Below, piece by piece: positions 30,219-40,172 of a stretch of DNA of 64,000 bases (its first letter is position 1; each line of letters begins with the position of its first letter). The position numbers and the translations under genes are program-made. Below the pieces are notes generated by a model. The model saw only the letters and a program-made list of their open reading frames with translations, did no database searches and was not told the DNA's origin. The DNA comes from CAVPEW01 sp963703565 (GTDB lineage: Bacteria; Actinomycetota; Acidimicrobiia; Acidimicrobiales; VFJN01): NCBI GenBank assembly GCA_963703565.1, contig CAVPEW010000068.1, forward strand, positions 149,790-213,789, read 5' to 3'.

Positions 30219-31066
30219 GCGTGTTCGACGCCTTCGAACCAGCCTTCATGCAGCGCGCTCTGCTGGCCGGCGCCCTCGCCGTCGTGGCCTCGTCCGTGGT
30301 GGGCACCTGGATGGTGCTTCGGGGTCTCACCTTCCTCGGGGACGCGTTGGCCCACGGTGTCGTGCCGGGGATGGCACTGGCGCTGCTGTGGGGCTTCGAC
30401 CTCACCCTGGGGGCCGCCGCCTCGGCGGCGCTGATGGTGGCGGGGATCAGCGTGGTCTCTCGCCGCTCTCGCCTCGGGGAGGACACGGGCATCGGACTGC
30501 TCTTCGTGGGGATGCTCGCGGCCGGGGTGGTGATCGTGTCGCGCAGCGCCACCTTCAGCACCGAGGTCACAGCGCTGCTCTTCGGCGACGTGCTCGCCGT
30601 GGACACCGGGGATCTCAGGATCCAGGCCCTGGCCACCGCCGTCGTGGTCGTGGTCGCCGTCGTGGCGTATCGCGCCCTGCTGGCGCTGGCGTTCAACGCC
30701 GACAAGGCGGCCAGCCTCGGGCTACGTCCCGGGCTGACCCACGTCGTGCTCCTCGCGCTGGTGACCGGCTCCATCGTCTCGTCGTTCCGGGCGGTGGGCA
30801 CCCTTCTCGTGTTCGGCCTGCTGGTGGGCCCCCCGGCCACCGCGACGCTGTTGGTGCGGCGAGCCTGGGCCGTGATGGTGGTCTCGGTGCTCGCGGGCTG
30901 GATCGCCGTCGTGGCCGGGTTGTGGTGCAGCTACCGCTGGGGGACGGCGGCCGGGGCCACAATGGCCGGTCTGGCGGTGGCCGAGTTCTTCGTGGTGCTC
31001 ACCATCGGCGAGATCGTGGCGCTGCTCCGTCGCCGGGGTCGCAGTCGTGACGCCGCACCGGCCTGA
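30215..31066 (+). CDS. znuB: Metal ABC transporter permease (ZnuB-like)
   Basis: A 283-residue ABC-3 family permease with about eight membrane helices. Family motifs include VLRGLTFLGDALAHGVVPG near residue 35 and SFRAVGTLLVFGLLVGPPATA near 190. It forms the channel for the metal delivered by the upstream lipoprotein and is powered by the divergently encoded ATPase. The ATGA overlap indicates coupling. Confidence 0.93.
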   Translation: MSVFDAFEPAFMQRALLAGALAVVASSVVGTWMVLRGLTFLGDALAHGVVPGMALALLWGFDLTLGAAASAALMVAGISVVSRRSRLGEDTGIGLLFVGMLAAGVVIVSRSATFSTEVTALLFGDVLAVDTGDLRIQALATAVVVVVAVVAYRALLALAFNADKAASLGLRPGLTHVVLLALVTGSIVSSFRAVGTLLVFGLLVGPPATATLLVRRAWAVMVVSVLAGWIAVVAGLWCSYRWGTAAGATMAGLAVAEFFVVLTIGEIVALLRRRGRSRDAAPA

Positions 31067-31120
31067 CGATGCGGTGCCAGGCTCGACTCCTGCCGGCCGG
31101 ATCGGCGGCCCGGCTCGCGG

Positions 31121-32038
31121 TCAGTGGCGGTGCTCGACCGCCAGGTGCGAGTGCCCGACCCCGATGGGTTGGCCGACGACGTGCTCCCGACCCGGGTACG
31201 GGAGCCGGTACGCGCACAGGTCGCAGGGCGTGGAGATCCGACCGGTGAGGGCGTCTTCGTAGCGCGATGCCAGGACCGAGCCCAGGCGCGGGTCGGGCCC
31301 GAACCAGCCGGCGTCGACCACCTCGATCCCCGTGCGGTCCGAGAATGCGGTTGCGTCGTCGGCGATGCGTCCCAGGAGCCGCCCATAGCACAGGAACCAG
31401 GCGAACAGAGCCACCCGGCGAGCGCCCAGGCGAGCGGCCATGTCCAGCGCGTCGGGCACGCCCGGGGTGGTCACTCCCGAGAAGCCGGTCACCTGGAACG
31501 GCGCCCCGGTGCTCTCCGCCAGCAGGCGTGTGGCCCGATGAGCTTCGGCGTTCGCGTCGGGGTCCGACGTGCCTCGGGCCACGACCACCAATGGCAGCCC
31601 TGATGCGCCGGCGTGAACGAGCGCCTCGGTTCCGATGCCGACCAGCGTTGGGTGCACGCCGAGCGGCTCGCCGTAGAGGACCTCGACGTCGGGGTGGCGC
31701 AGACGAGCCTCCACGACCACCGCGGGCACGTCGGACTTGGCGTGGCCGGCGGCCAGCAGCATCACCGGGAGGACCACGACCCGCCGGGCTCCGGCGGCCA
31801 CCAGGGCATCGAAGCTGGGCCCGGCGGGTGGATCGCTCATCTCCAGGTACCCGATCGACACCGCCAGGTCGGGACGCGCCGCGGCGACGCCCTCGGCGAG
31901 GCGGTCCATCTCGGCGCTCGACGCGGCGCAGCGCGAGCCGTGGCCGACCAGCAGGAGCGCCTCGGGAGCTGCGGTCGCGCCGAGCAGCCTGGGCCGGGGG
32001 CGACCGAGTGCGAGGCCGGGGCGGAGCGGTGTGCGCAT
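31121..32038 (-). CDS. cbiX: Sirohydrochlorin chelatase family protein (CbiX-like)
   Basis: A 305-residue two-domain chelatase. The first half starts LLLVGHGSRCAASSAEMDRL, the type-II chelatase motif with catalytic His; a second His lies in VMLLAAGHAKSDVP. The second half repeats the fold and ends with a Cys pair (TPCDLCAYR) and a His-rich tail (GVGHSHLAVEHRH) that could hold metal. It inserts cobalt or iron into sirohydrochlorin for cobalamin or siroheme. No other tetrapyrrole gene is nearby. Confidence 0.85.
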   Translation of the reverse strand: MRTPLRPGLALGRPRPRLLGATAAPEALLLVGHGSRCAASSAEMDRLAEGVAAARPDLAVSIGYLEMSDPPAGPSFDALVAAGARRVVVLPVMLLAAGHAKSDVPAVVVEARLRHPDVEVLYGEPLGVHPTLVGIGTEALVHAGASGLPLVVVARGTSDPDANAEAHRATRLLAESTGAPFQVTGFSGVTTPGVPDALDMAARLGARRVALFAWFLCYGRLLGRIADDATAFSDRTGIEVVDAGWFGPDPRLGSVLASRYEDALTGRISTPCDLCAYRLPYPGREHVVGQPIGVGHSHLAVEHRH

Positions 32039-32142
32039 GTCGTGGTGGTGTCGGTCCGGGCGCCCGGTCCGATCGGAGACGGGACCCTAGCGGGGGTCGG
32101 GGCGTCTGGCCCCTCCGGGCCATGGCGGCTGGACTGTGCGCC

Positions 32143-33726
32143 ATGCCCACCCCCACCGACGAGGCGGCTCGGCGCCGGACCTTCGCGATCATCAGCCATC
32201 CCGACGCCGGCAAGACCACCCTCACCGAGAAGTTCCTCCTCTACGGAGGCGCGGTGCAGGAGGCGGGCGCGGTCAAGGCCCGGGGCGAGCGGCGCCGAGC
32301 TCGGTCGGACTGGATGGAGCTGGAGCAGAAGCGGGGCATCTCCATCACCAGCACCGTGTTGCAGTTCCCCTACCGCGACGCCGTGTTGAACCTGCTCGAC
32401 ACCCCGGGGCACCGCGACTTCTCCGAGGACACCTATCGCGTGCTCGCCGCCGCCGACGCGGCGGTGATGGTCCTCGACGCCGCCCGGGGAATCGAGCCCC
32501 AGACCCTCAAGCTGTTCGAGGTCTGCCGCCAGCGCGGCCTGCCGCTCATGACCTTCGTCAACAAGTGGGACAGGCCCGGACGCGATCCGCTCGAGCTCCT
32601 CGACGAGGTGGAGTCGACCCTCGACATAGTCCCCGCCCCGGTCACCTGGCCCGTGGGGATCGCCGGCGACTTCCGGGGGCTGATCGACCGCCGGACCGGC
32701 TCGTACGTACGGTTCTCGCGCTCGGCGCGCGGCGCCAGCGAGGCGGGCGAGGAGGTCCTCGGCCTCGCCGAGGCGGCCGCTGTGGAGGGTGACGCCTGGG
32801 TGGCCGCCGCCGACGAGCTCGAGCTGCTGGTCAGCGCCGGCCACGAAGCGGACCCCGAGCTGTTCCTCGGCGGGGTGATGTCGCCGGTGTTCTTCGGTTC
32901 CACGCTGACCAACTACGGGGTCCGCCTCCTGCTCGATGCCGTGGTCGACATGGCACCCCCACCACGGCCCCGGCCCGATCGCCAGGGCAGGCTCCGCCCG
33001 CTGGAAGCCGACTTCGCGGCGTTCACGTTCAAGGTGCAGGCCAACATGGACCCTGCGCACCGGGACAGGGTCGCCTTCGTGCGGGTCTGCTCGGGACACT
33101 TCGAGCGGGGCATGGTCGTCACCCACGAACCGACCGGTCGGCCCTTCGCCACCAAGTACGCCGCATCGGTGTTCGGCCAGGAGCGCGACACCATCGACGA
33201 GGCCTACCCGGGGGACGTGGTCGGGCTGGTCAACGCCTCGGAGGTCCGCGTCGGCGACACCCTCTACGTGGGGGACCCGGTGGCGTTCCCGCGCCTACCC
33301 GAGTTCGCCCCCGAGCACTTCGTGACGGCGCGAGAGCGCGACACCGGCCGCTTCAAGCAGTTCCGCCGGGGGATCTCCCAGCTCGACGAGGAGGGCGTGG
33401 TGCAGGTGCTGCGCGATTCCGAGACAGGAGACCAGGTGCCGCTGCTAGCCGCCGTCGGACCCCTGCAGTTCGAGGTCGCCGCGCACCGCCTCGAGCACGA
33501 GTTCGGCGCGCCGGTCGTGCTCGAGCCGTCGCCCTACCGCATCGCTCGTCGAACCGACGAGCCCTCCCAGGAGGCCCTGCGGGCGATCGGGGGCGTGGCG
33601 GTGCGACGCCGCGCCGACGGGACGCTGTGGGCGCTGTTCGAGTCGCCGTACTGGTTGGCGCGCGTCGAAGCCGATCACCCCGAGCTGACCCTCGAGCGCC
33701 TGGTGGCCGAGGGAGCCCAGGGCTAG
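32143..33726 (+). CDS. prfC: Peptide chain release factor 3
   Basis: RF3 is the GTPase that removes RF1/RF2 from ribosomes. The 527-residue protein has G1 (ISHPDAGKTTLTEK), the switch region (EKRGI-like QKRGISITST), G3 (LDTPGHRDFSEDTYR), G4 (NKWDRPGRDP) and the RF3-specific C-terminal domain (PLQFEVAAHRLEHEFG). The ATG at 32143 is preferred; an ATG seven codons earlier is possible. The open frame further upstream is antisense to the chelatase gene. Its stop overlaps the next minus-strand stop. Confidence 0.94.
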   Translation: MPTPTDEAARRRTFAIISHPDAGKTTLTEKFLLYGGAVQEAGAVKARGERRRARSDWMELEQKRGISITSTVLQFPYRDAVLNLLDTPGHRDFSEDTYRVLAAADAAVMVLDAARGIEPQTLKLFEVCRQRGLPLMTFVNKWDRPGRDPLELLDEVESTLDIVPAPVTWPVGIAGDFRGLIDRRTGSYVRFSRSARGASEAGEEVLGLAEAAAVEGDAWVAAADELELLVSAGHEADPELFLGGVMSPVFFGSTLTNYGVRLLLDAVVDMAPPPRPRPDRQGRLRPLEADFAAFTFKVQANMDPAHRDRVAFVRVCSGHFERGMVVTHEPTGRPFATKYAASVFGQERDTIDEAYPGDVVGLVNASEVRVGDTLYVGDPVAFPRLPEFAPEHFVTARERDTGRFKQFRRGISQLDEEGVVQVLRDSETGDQVPLLAAVGPLQFEVAAHRLEHEFGAPVVLEPSPYRIARRTDEPSQEALRAIGGVAVRRRADGTLWALFESPYWLARVEADHPELTLERLVAEGAQG

Positions 33727-34118
33727 AAGGATCCCGGCGGGGGCGCGCCCGAGGGGCCCGGGCCGTGGGGTGTATGCGCGTCCGGGTCCATGCTCGGCTC
33801 CGCCGGCCGCCGCGAGCGGGTGGCAGAGGCCACGGCCACGCCGGTCGCGGCCGCTGCCGCGGCCGAGACGACCCCGGCCGCGGCGGAGCGGCGGGCGTCA
33901 TCGACGATGCCGTCCTGGCCCTGCTGGGTCAGCCGGTCGAGGACCTCGTCGACGATCGGAGTCTGGGACACCCGAGGGTCCACCCCGAGCTCGGCCAGGG
34001 CGTCGGAGCGCATCTCGTCGCTGTCGGGGAACGTGGCCCAAGCGACGCCCAGCCCGACGACCATCGCCGCCATCCCCACGAGCAGCCCCACGACCAGCGA
34101 ACGGTTGGCCGGGCTCAT
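33723..34118 (-). CDS. Single-pass membrane protein, unknown function
   Basis: A 131-residue protein: N-terminal helix (LVVGLLVGMAAMVVGLGVAWA), an acidic segment (SDALAELGVDPRVSQTPIVDEVLDRL) and a Pro/Ser-rich tail. Its ATG overlaps the stop of the upstream hydrolase gene (ATGA), so it is co-translated with that secreted enzyme. No family recognised. Confidence 0.6.
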   Translation of the reverse strand: MSPANRSLVVGLLVGMAAMVVGLGVAWATFPDSDEMRSDALAELGVDPRVSQTPIVDEVLDRLTQQGQDGIVDDARRSAAAGVVSAAAAAATGVAVASATRSRRPAEPSMDPDAHTPHGPGPSGAPPPGSF

Positions 34119-35596
34119 CGGCACACCGTACGGTCGGGGGGCACCTTCAGGTCGGTCAGGTAGTCGGCGACGACCCGGGTGATGCAGGGCTTGCCGTCGA
34201 GCACGACTGTGTGGCCGTCGCCCTCGTTGGTCACCAGCACACCGCTTCGGAGGCGGTCGGCGACAGCCACACCCGCCTCGTATGGGGTGGCTGGATCTCC
34301 GGTGGTCGAGATCACCACTATGGGCGGGGCATCGGGCGCCGAGGTGGCCTGTAGAGGTTGCGGCGGCACCGGCCACAGGGCGCAGCGCACGTAGTCGTTG
34401 ACCAGCGCCTCGCCCAGTTCGGGCGACCGCGCCACGGCGGCACGGGCGGCGGCGAAGACCTGATCGGGATCGCGGGGCCAGGCGAAGTCGATGCAGTTGA
34501 CCGCGAAGTACACCTCGAAGCTCGACCCCGACATGTAGGCATCGGCCAAGGTCACGAGCGCGCTCCCGTCGCCGTCGGCGGCGGCTCGCAGAGCCGAGCC
34601 GAGAGCCGGCCACAGGGTCTCGCTGTAGAGGGCGTAGGCGATGCCGAGGCTGGCCTCGCCGGGCCCGGCGCTTCGATCGGCGGACGGGGCGGGGATCCCC
34701 CCGGCGCGCTCGGTGGCAGCGAGCACGGCGGCGATCGTGGCGCGGGCGTCGGGGGCGGCGGCGCAACGTGTCGAGGCGTCGCAGGCGGCCACGTAGCGAT
34801 CGAGGGCCCGGGCGAAGCCGGCGGCCTGGTCGGCTGCGAGCTCCAACCCGCTGGGTCCGAGCTCGAGCACGCCGTCGAGGACCATGGCCCGGACGTGGGT
34901 CGGGAACAGGTCGGCGTACACCTGGCCGATGGCGGTGCCATAGCTGAAGCCCAGGTAGCTGAGCTGGTCGTCGCCCATCGCGGCGCGCACAGCGTCCATG
35001 TCGCGCGCCACATCGCGGGTTCCCACGTGGGACAGGAGGTCACCGTGGCGTCGGTCGCAGTCCTCGACGTAGCGACGGCTGGTACCGAGCAGTGCGTCAC
35101 GGTCGGCAGGGGAGTCGAGGCTGGCGTCCACCGCGTAGAGCTGCGCGACGGGGATCCCGCACGACAGCCGGGTGCTGCCGGCCACCCCCCGGGGCTGCAC
35201 ACCCACGATGTCGAACCGGTCGGTCATCGAGCCCGGCAGCCGCTGAGCTGCCGCCGACACCAGGTCGGCGACGTCGGCTCCGGGGCCGCCGGGGTTCACG
35301 AACAGGGCGCCGGCGCGCGAGCCGGTGGCCGGTGAGCGGCGCACGTCGATCTCGACGCGTTCACCGGTGGGCTGGTCGTAGTCGAGCGGCACCTCGAGGG
35401 TGGCGCACTGGGTTCGTCCGCATGCCGACCACGCCAACGATGCCGGGACGAATCCGTCGGCTCCGCCTTCTTGTCGCTTGCCGGTCGGCGCTTCGGTGGT
35501 GCTGGCGACGCCGTCGAGGGCGCCCGGGTCCTCGGTGGCGCAGCCGCCGAGCAGCACCAGGGTGGCCGCCACCGTGGCCAGCAGCCGATGGGACAT
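34115..35596 (-). CDS. Secreted alpha/beta-hydrolase (tripeptidyl aminopeptidase-like lipoprotein)
   Basis: A 493-residue exported enzyme. The signal peptide ends in a lipobox (LVLLGGC). The alpha/beta-hydrolase fold shows the oxyanion region (LFVNPGGPGADVADL), the nucleophile elbow GFSYGT, the acid loop (ISTTGDPATPYEAG) and catalytic His (NEGDGHTVV), followed by the family's CITRVVADYL end. This arrangement matches the SlpD/SlpE-type peptidases of actinobacteria, which remove short peptides outside the cell. Substrate not determined. Confidence 0.88.
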   Translation of the reverse strand: MSHRLLATVAATLVLLGGCATEDPGALDGVASTTEAPTGKRQEGGADGFVPASLAWSACGRTQCATLEVPLDYDQPTGERVEIDVRRSPATGSRAGALFVNPGGPGADVADLVSAAAQRLPGSMTDRFDIVGVQPRGVAGSTRLSCGIPVAQLYAVDASLDSPADRDALLGTSRRYVEDCDRRHGDLLSHVGTRDVARDMDAVRAAMGDDQLSYLGFSYGTAIGQVYADLFPTHVRAMVLDGVLELGPSGLELAADQAAGFARALDRYVAACDASTRCAAAPDARATIAAVLAATERAGGIPAPSADRSAGPGEASLGIAYALYSETLWPALGSALRAAADGDGSALVTLADAYMSGSSFEVYFAVNCIDFAWPRDPDQVFAAARAAVARSPELGEALVNDYVRCALWPVPPQPLQATSAPDAPPIVVISTTGDPATPYEAGVAVADRLRSGVLVTNEGDGHTVVLDGKPCITRVVADYLTDLKVPPDRTVCR

Positions 35597-35661
35597 CGCG
35601 AGACCCTACGGGCTCGGCTCGGCCTGCCGGACGCGGCCACGGCGCCTAGCGTGTCGCCCGG

Positions 35662-37254
35662 TTGGCTGGCGATCTCCACCTGCGCGGGGTGTACTGGCGT
35701 CGTCGGGCGCTGGTGGGCCTCGCGCTCGTTGGCACGGTCGCTGCGCTGGTGGCTGCCGTGGTCCGGTTGGTGGCCGACGACGGGGAGGCGGGTCCCGAAG
35801 GATCGCTGCTGGCCGCGCCGCCCAGCACAGCCGACCCGGGGAGCGAGGGCTCGGCGCTGCCGTTCCGCACCACCTTCGCCGGCCTGGCCGACCCGAGCGG
35901 CTTCGGTCGGCCCTACCCGAACGCGAAGGTCCGCGGACTGCTCACCTTCCGGGGCAATCCGTCGCGCTCGTACTACGGGTCCGGTCCGCTGCCGACCAGG
36001 CCCGTGGAGCGCTACCGGTTCCCCGAGGCGGCGATGTGCCGATCCTCTTCCAACCTGGGCCGGACCAAGGTGTGGTGCGGCATGGGCTGGACCGGCCAGG
36101 TCACCCTCGCCGAGCGGGACGGCCCGGGCCCGGCGCGCACCTGGGCCGTGTTCGGGGGCTACGACGGTCACCTGCACTTCATGGACGCCGCCACGGGCCA
36201 GCGGATCCTTCCCGACCTGGTCACCGGTGACCTGATCAAGGGAACTCCCACCATCGACCCCGACGGGTTCCCCCTCGTCTACAGCGGGTCGCGCGACGAC
36301 CTGCTGCGTGTAGTGGCCATCGACCGGCCGGGCCGTGCCGAAGTGCTCTGGACCCTCGACAGCGAGTCTGTGGGACCGGTCCTGTGGAACGACGACTGGG
36401 ACTCCTCGCCGCTGGTGCTGGGCGATCACCTGATAGTCGGATCGGAGAGCAGCCGGTTCTGGGTGATCGAGCTCAACCGGCGGATCGGCCCCGACGGTCT
36501 GGTGCAGGTGGATCCCGAGGTCACCTACACCACCGAGGCCTGGGACGCCGAGGTGCTCGCAGCCGACGGCGACGAGGTGGCTTCGGTCGAGTCGTCGGTG
36601 GCCGTCTACCGCGACACCGTGTACTTCGGTACGTCGGCGGGGCTGATCTTGGGCTTCGACCTCTCCGACATCGACAGCCCGCGACGCGTCTTCCGGCTCT
36701 GGACCGGTGGTGACAACGACGCCTCGGTGGTGGTGGACCCCGACGGGTTCCTCTACGTCGGCTCGCAGTACGACCGGGACCTGCCCCGGGCCCGCGAGGT
36801 GGGTCAGCTCACCAAGCTCGACCCTTCCAGACCCGACGATCCGGTGGTGTGGAAGGTCGACGACTCGGCCGCGCTCGAGGGAGGGGTGTACGGCACCCCT
36901 GCGGTGGTCGGCCAGATGGTCTACGTCGGTACCAACGGAGGGCGGCTGATGGGAGTGGACCGCTCCGACGGGACCGTGCGCTGGACCAAGTTCATGGGCG
37001 GACCCGTGTGGGGCTCGCCGGTGGTGGTCGACGACACCCTGCTCGTGGGCGACTGCAACGGCGTTCTGCACGCCTACGACGTGTCGGATCCCGGCGCCGA
37101 TCCGCCGCAGCGCTGGTCGGTCACCCTGGGTGGCTGCATCGAGGCCACACCGGCGGTGTGGGACGGCCAGATCTTCCTGGGGACCCGCGCCGGCTACCTC
37201 CACGTGCTCGGCGAACCCGACGCCGGCGCCGCCGGCGTCGACAGCGAGCGCTGA
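35662..37254 (+). CDS. Membrane-anchored PQQ-like beta-propeller protein
   Basis: A 530-residue protein with an N-terminal membrane anchor (ALVGLALVGTVAALVAAVV) and an extracytoplasmic propeller of repeated W/D-rich blades, such as FGGYDGHLHFMDAATGQ, YVGTNGGRLMGVDRSDGTVRW and FLGTRAGYLHVLG. Similar PQQ-binding-like proteins act as scaffolds; the quinone ligands of true dehydrogenases are not evident. TTG at 35662 is the first usable start. The 3' end overlaps a convergent flavoprotein gene by 61 bp. Confidence 0.8.
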   Translation: MAGDLHLRGVYWRRRALVGLALVGTVAALVAAVVRLVADDGEAGPEGSLLAAPPSTADPGSEGSALPFRTTFAGLADPSGFGRPYPNAKVRGLLTFRGNPSRSYYGSGPLPTRPVERYRFPEAAMCRSSSNLGRTKVWCGMGWTGQVTLAERDGPGPARTWAVFGGYDGHLHFMDAATGQRILPDLVTGDLIKGTPTIDPDGFPLVYSGSRDDLLRVVAIDRPGRAEVLWTLDSESVGPVLWNDDWDSSPLVLGDHLIVGSESSRFWVIELNRRIGPDGLVQVDPEVTYTTEAWDAEVLAADGDEVASVESSVAVYRDTVYFGTSAGLILGFDLSDIDSPRRVFRLWTGGDNDASVVVDPDGFLYVGSQYDRDLPRAREVGQLTKLDPSRPDDPVVWKVDDSAALEGGVYGTPAVVGQMVYVGTNGGRLMGVDRSDGTVRWTKFMGGPVWGSPVVVDDTLLVGDCNGVLHAYDVSDPGADPPQRWSVTLGGCIEATPAVWDGQIFLGTRAGYLHVLGEPDAGAAGVDSER

Positions 37255-38753
37255 ACGGCGGCGGCCGAGGTCGCCCGAGTCTTGTCCGGGAATGCCGGCA
37301 CGCCGAGCGCCGCGGCCAGGAGCTCCTCGCGATCGGGGGCACGCGGCCCGGGGGGCCGCCAGCCCGACTCGCGCACACGGCTCACAGCGGCGGCCAGGTC
37401 GGAGCGTTCGAGCACCTCGTCAGGCCGGGCCAGCCCGTTGTCCATCCGGGCCACGAGTCGCCACGCCAGCGGGTCGCGCCGGGCGGCGAGGCGGGCGTCG
37501 GCGTCGCTGGTGGAGGGCCACCAGCGCGGCTCGGGGGGCAGTACGTCGGGCTGCCAGCGCTGGAGCCGGGCATGGTCGCGGGCGACCGATGCGTCCACCC
37601 ATGGCGCGAGCTCGGTGGTGGCGAAGGCCTCGGCGGCCTCGGCGCGCGTGTGGGGGTCGCTGTAGCTCTGCAGCACGCGGGCGAGGTGCTGGGCGCCGAG
37701 CAGCGTCAGGGTCAGGTCCCGCCCGTGGGCGGGGTCGGTGCGGCACGCGGCGTGGCCCACGGCATGGAGCCCGAGGGCGCCGGTGGCGGGTCCGAACCGA
37801 TTGCGCGCCGAACACAGGACCTTCACCCCCCCGACCGGGGTCGCCACATCGGGGTCCACCCAGGGGGCCAGCGGCTCGACCATCGCGGCGGCCGCGTCGA
37901 ACCTGGGTGGTGCGCTGAGCGCGTCGAGCAGCTCCCGGTCGTCTGCGGGTGCCGTGAAGGCGAGCGAGAAGACGTCACCCGCGGTGGACAGGAGCTCCAC
38001 CCCGTAGCGGTCGAGCGCAGCGCTCACCGCTGTGACGCCTCGGGGCGAGGCGTGCGTCCCGAGCCGGTAGGAGCGCGCCAGGTACCAGAACCCGGTCGGG
38101 GCGTCGCGGGACCAGGTGGCTGTGGCGCCACCGGTCCCGACGCGGTGGGGATGGTGGCATCCGTGGTGCCGGTTCGCGAAGGTCGACTGACCGCCCCCCG
38201 CGTCGACCACGACGCCCGCGTGCACGAGCCCTGCGTCGGTGGTCAGCCCGCGGACCGTGCACAGGCCCGCGGGCAAAGGGTTGGTGAGCAGCCCCGTGGC
38301 GGCCGACCCGCAGCGCAGCTCGAAGCCGGGTTGCGCCACGGCCGCGGCCCGAAGGGCGCTCTCGAGCGTCGAGCGCCTGACGCCGAAGAGCCTCAGGGCG
38401 CTGTCGCCTTCCTGGCCTCGGTACCCCACAAGCGTCGGGAGCGGATCCTCGGTCGGCGACGGCCCGACGAGCCCTGTCGTGCCCGTCTCGCCGGCGCCGG
38501 TGAGGTAGGCGAGCACCTCGGGAGCCTCGGCGGCCAGGACGGCTCGCGCCCGGGCGGTCAGCAGCTGGAGGTCGTCCCGGCGACCGAGGAGGTCCACCGG
38601 AGCACCGACGGGTTTGCGGGGCCCGGCCATGACCACGACCGGAATCCCGCGGCGGGCCAAGAACAGCCCGGTCGCCAGCCCGGCGATCCCCGCGCCCACC
38701 ACGAGGGTGTGCCCGCGGGTCGTCGGTCGACCGGGAACGGGTGCGCGGGCCAC
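37194..38753 (-). CDS. FAD-dependent oxidoreductase (monooxygenase-like)
   Basis: A 519-residue flavoprotein with the dinucleotide motif VVGAGIAGLATGLFLARRG at its start, the GD-like region LHAVGHAACRTDPAHGRDLTL near residue 340 typical of group A flavin monooxygenases, and a long C-terminal part of no known family. Substrate unknown. It overlaps the convergent propeller gene. Confidence 0.75.
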   Translation of the reverse strand: MARAPVPGRPTTRGHTLVVGAGIAGLATGLFLARRGIPVVVMAGPRKPVGAPVDLLGRRDDLQLLTARARAVLAAEAPEVLAYLTGAGETGTTGLVGPSPTEDPLPTLVGYRGQEGDSALRLFGVRRSTLESALRAAAVAQPGFELRCGSAATGLLTNPLPAGLCTVRGLTTDAGLVHAGVVVDAGGGQSTFANRHHGCHHPHRVGTGGATATWSRDAPTGFWYLARSYRLGTHASPRGVTAVSAALDRYGVELLSTAGDVFSLAFTAPADDRELLDALSAPPRFDAAAAMVEPLAPWVDPDVATPVGGVKVLCSARNRFGPATGALGLHAVGHAACRTDPAHGRDLTLTLLGAQHLARVLQSYSDPHTRAEAAEAFATTELAPWVDASVARDHARLQRWQPDVLPPEPRWWPSTSDADARLAARRDPLAWRLVARMDNGLARPDEVLERSDLAAAVSRVRESGWRPPGPRAPDREELLAAALGVPAFPDKTRATSAAAVQRSLSTPAAPASGSPSTWR

Positions 38754-38871
38754 GAACGCGACGACAGCCGACCCTTGTTTCGTTCGAGCCGCGGCGCGGC
38801 GAACGGTTGGTCAACCGTGGCGCACGCCCCCGGGCGGACGCGCTCGGCGCTGCGAGCAGCGTCGCCCCCGG

Positions 38872-39741
38872 TCAGGGTGCGATCGGAGTGGCCGCCGCCG
38901 GAACCGTGGTGGCGGTGGAGCTGGCCTCGACGCGGTAGAGGAACTCGCGCAGGGTCAGCCCGGACTCCACCAGCTCGGCCGCTCGTGCGCGCCCCAGGTA
39001 GCGCAGGTGCCAGGGCTCGTAGTCGTAGCAGGTCTCGGTCTCAGCGCCGCTGGGATAGCTCAGCACCCAGCCGAAGCGGTGTGCGTTGCCGGCGATCCAC
39101 TGGCCTTCCGGTGTGGCGGCCCAGGCCTGGGTGACGTCGTTGGCGCCGGGGGGTCCGACGTCGATGGCGGTGCCCAGCTGGTGTTCGCTGTGCCCCGGCC
39201 GGGCAACACGCGAGCGGCCCTCGGCCTCACCCAGCTCGGCCACGCGTCGGCCGAGCAGACCGACCTGGGTCGGGTAGCTGCGGTAGGCGGCGACGACCCC
39301 GAAGGGCGTGCCGTTGGCGGCGGCCGCCTGGCCCATGGCCTGCAGGTCGGCGACGGTCAGGCGGCGTGCGGTCTCGTCCCGGTCGGGGAAGCCGGCCTCG
39401 TCGATGCTGACCAGGTCGCGCGGCCCGAAGCCGTCGTCGAGGGCCCGGCGCCGATCCACGATGACGGTGTCCCACGCCTCGCTCGGGTCCTGACGAACCG
39501 GCTCGTCGCCGTCGGCGCAGTCGGGAAGGGGCGCGTCGGTGGTGGTCGTGGTGGATGCCACCGAGGCCCCGGTGGCGACCTCTTCGCCGCCGCCGCCGTC
39601 GCTGTCTCCGCCCCCGCCACCAGCGAGGCGCACGGCCGCGAACACGACCAGGATCACAGCGGTCGCGGCGGTCGCCCGGCGGCGACGGTAGACGCCCGGG
39701 GCCTCTCGTCGAGGACGTGACCGGGGGCCGAAGGCGTGCAT
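38872..39741 (-). CDS. D-alanyl-D-alanine carboxypeptidase, VanY type
   Basis: A 289-residue protein with an N-terminal membrane anchor (TAATAVILVVFAAVRLAG), a Gly/Thr-rich spacer and a VanY/LAS peptidase domain. Zinc and catalytic motifs are AYRSYPTQ, RPGHSEHQLGTAIDVG (SxHxxGxAxD) and YEPWHLRYLG (ExWH). It trims peptidoglycan stem peptides outside the membrane. No resistance genes are adjacent. Confidence 0.9.
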   Translation of the reverse strand: MHAFGPRSRPRREAPGVYRRRRATAATAVILVVFAAVRLAGGGGGDSDGGGGEEVATGASVASTTTTTDAPLPDCADGDEPVRQDPSEAWDTVIVDRRRALDDGFGPRDLVSIDEAGFPDRDETARRLTVADLQAMGQAAAANGTPFGVVAAYRSYPTQVGLLGRRVAELGEAEGRSRVARPGHSEHQLGTAIDVGPPGANDVTQAWAATPEGQWIAGNAHRFGWVLSYPSGAETETCYDYEPWHLRYLGRARAAELVESGLTLREFLYRVEASSTATTVPAAATPIAP

Positions 39742-39866
39742 GGTGCGGGCGAGCGTAGGGGTACCGACCTCGCCGGACCCACCCGGGGTGTGACCTTCGT
39801 CGCACGATCGGGGACCCCAGTCCGTGGACTGGCGCCGAGTCTCGTCGTTGGTCGAGCGTAGGGTCG

Positions 39867-40163
39867 ATGCTGGCAGCAGTGAGGGTGGCGGCGATCGTCG
39901 AGACCGTCACCTACGTGGTGCTGTGCGCGGCGGTGGTGGTGAGGGTTTCCTCCGGGCCCAACGGGGTGCCGATGCTGGGGCCGGTCCACGGTGTCGTCTT
40001 CCTCGCATACGCGGCGCTGGTGCTGGCCAACCGTGAAGCTCTCGGTTGGGACTCGGAGCGAACCGCCCGGGCCCTGAGCGCGGCGATCGTTCCCTTGGGC
40101 TGCCTGGTGGTCGAGCGGCGGTGGCTGCGCGGTCGTGGCCCGCTCGGCGAGCCCCTACGCTGA
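39867..40163 (+). CDS. DUF3817 membrane protein
   Basis: A 98-residue protein with the DUF3817 pattern: VRVAAIVETVTYVVLCAAVV, then MLGPVHGVVFLAYAALVL (conserved GP-HG) and a C-terminal helix with IVPLG. Three membrane helices are likely. Function unknown. It immediately precedes tRNA-Ala. Confidence 0.75.
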   Translation: MLAAVRVAAIVETVTYVVLCAAVVVRVSSGPNGVPMLGPVHGVVFLAYAALVLANREALGWDSERTARALSAAIVPLGCLVVERRWLRGRGPLGEPLR

Positions 40164-40172
40164 GCGATGCGC

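Noticed and set aside
31267..32142. Long N-terminal extension of prfC
   Set aside because: It is antisense to the chelatase gene and very Arg/Pro-rich; the RF3 homology starts at the ATG at 32143.
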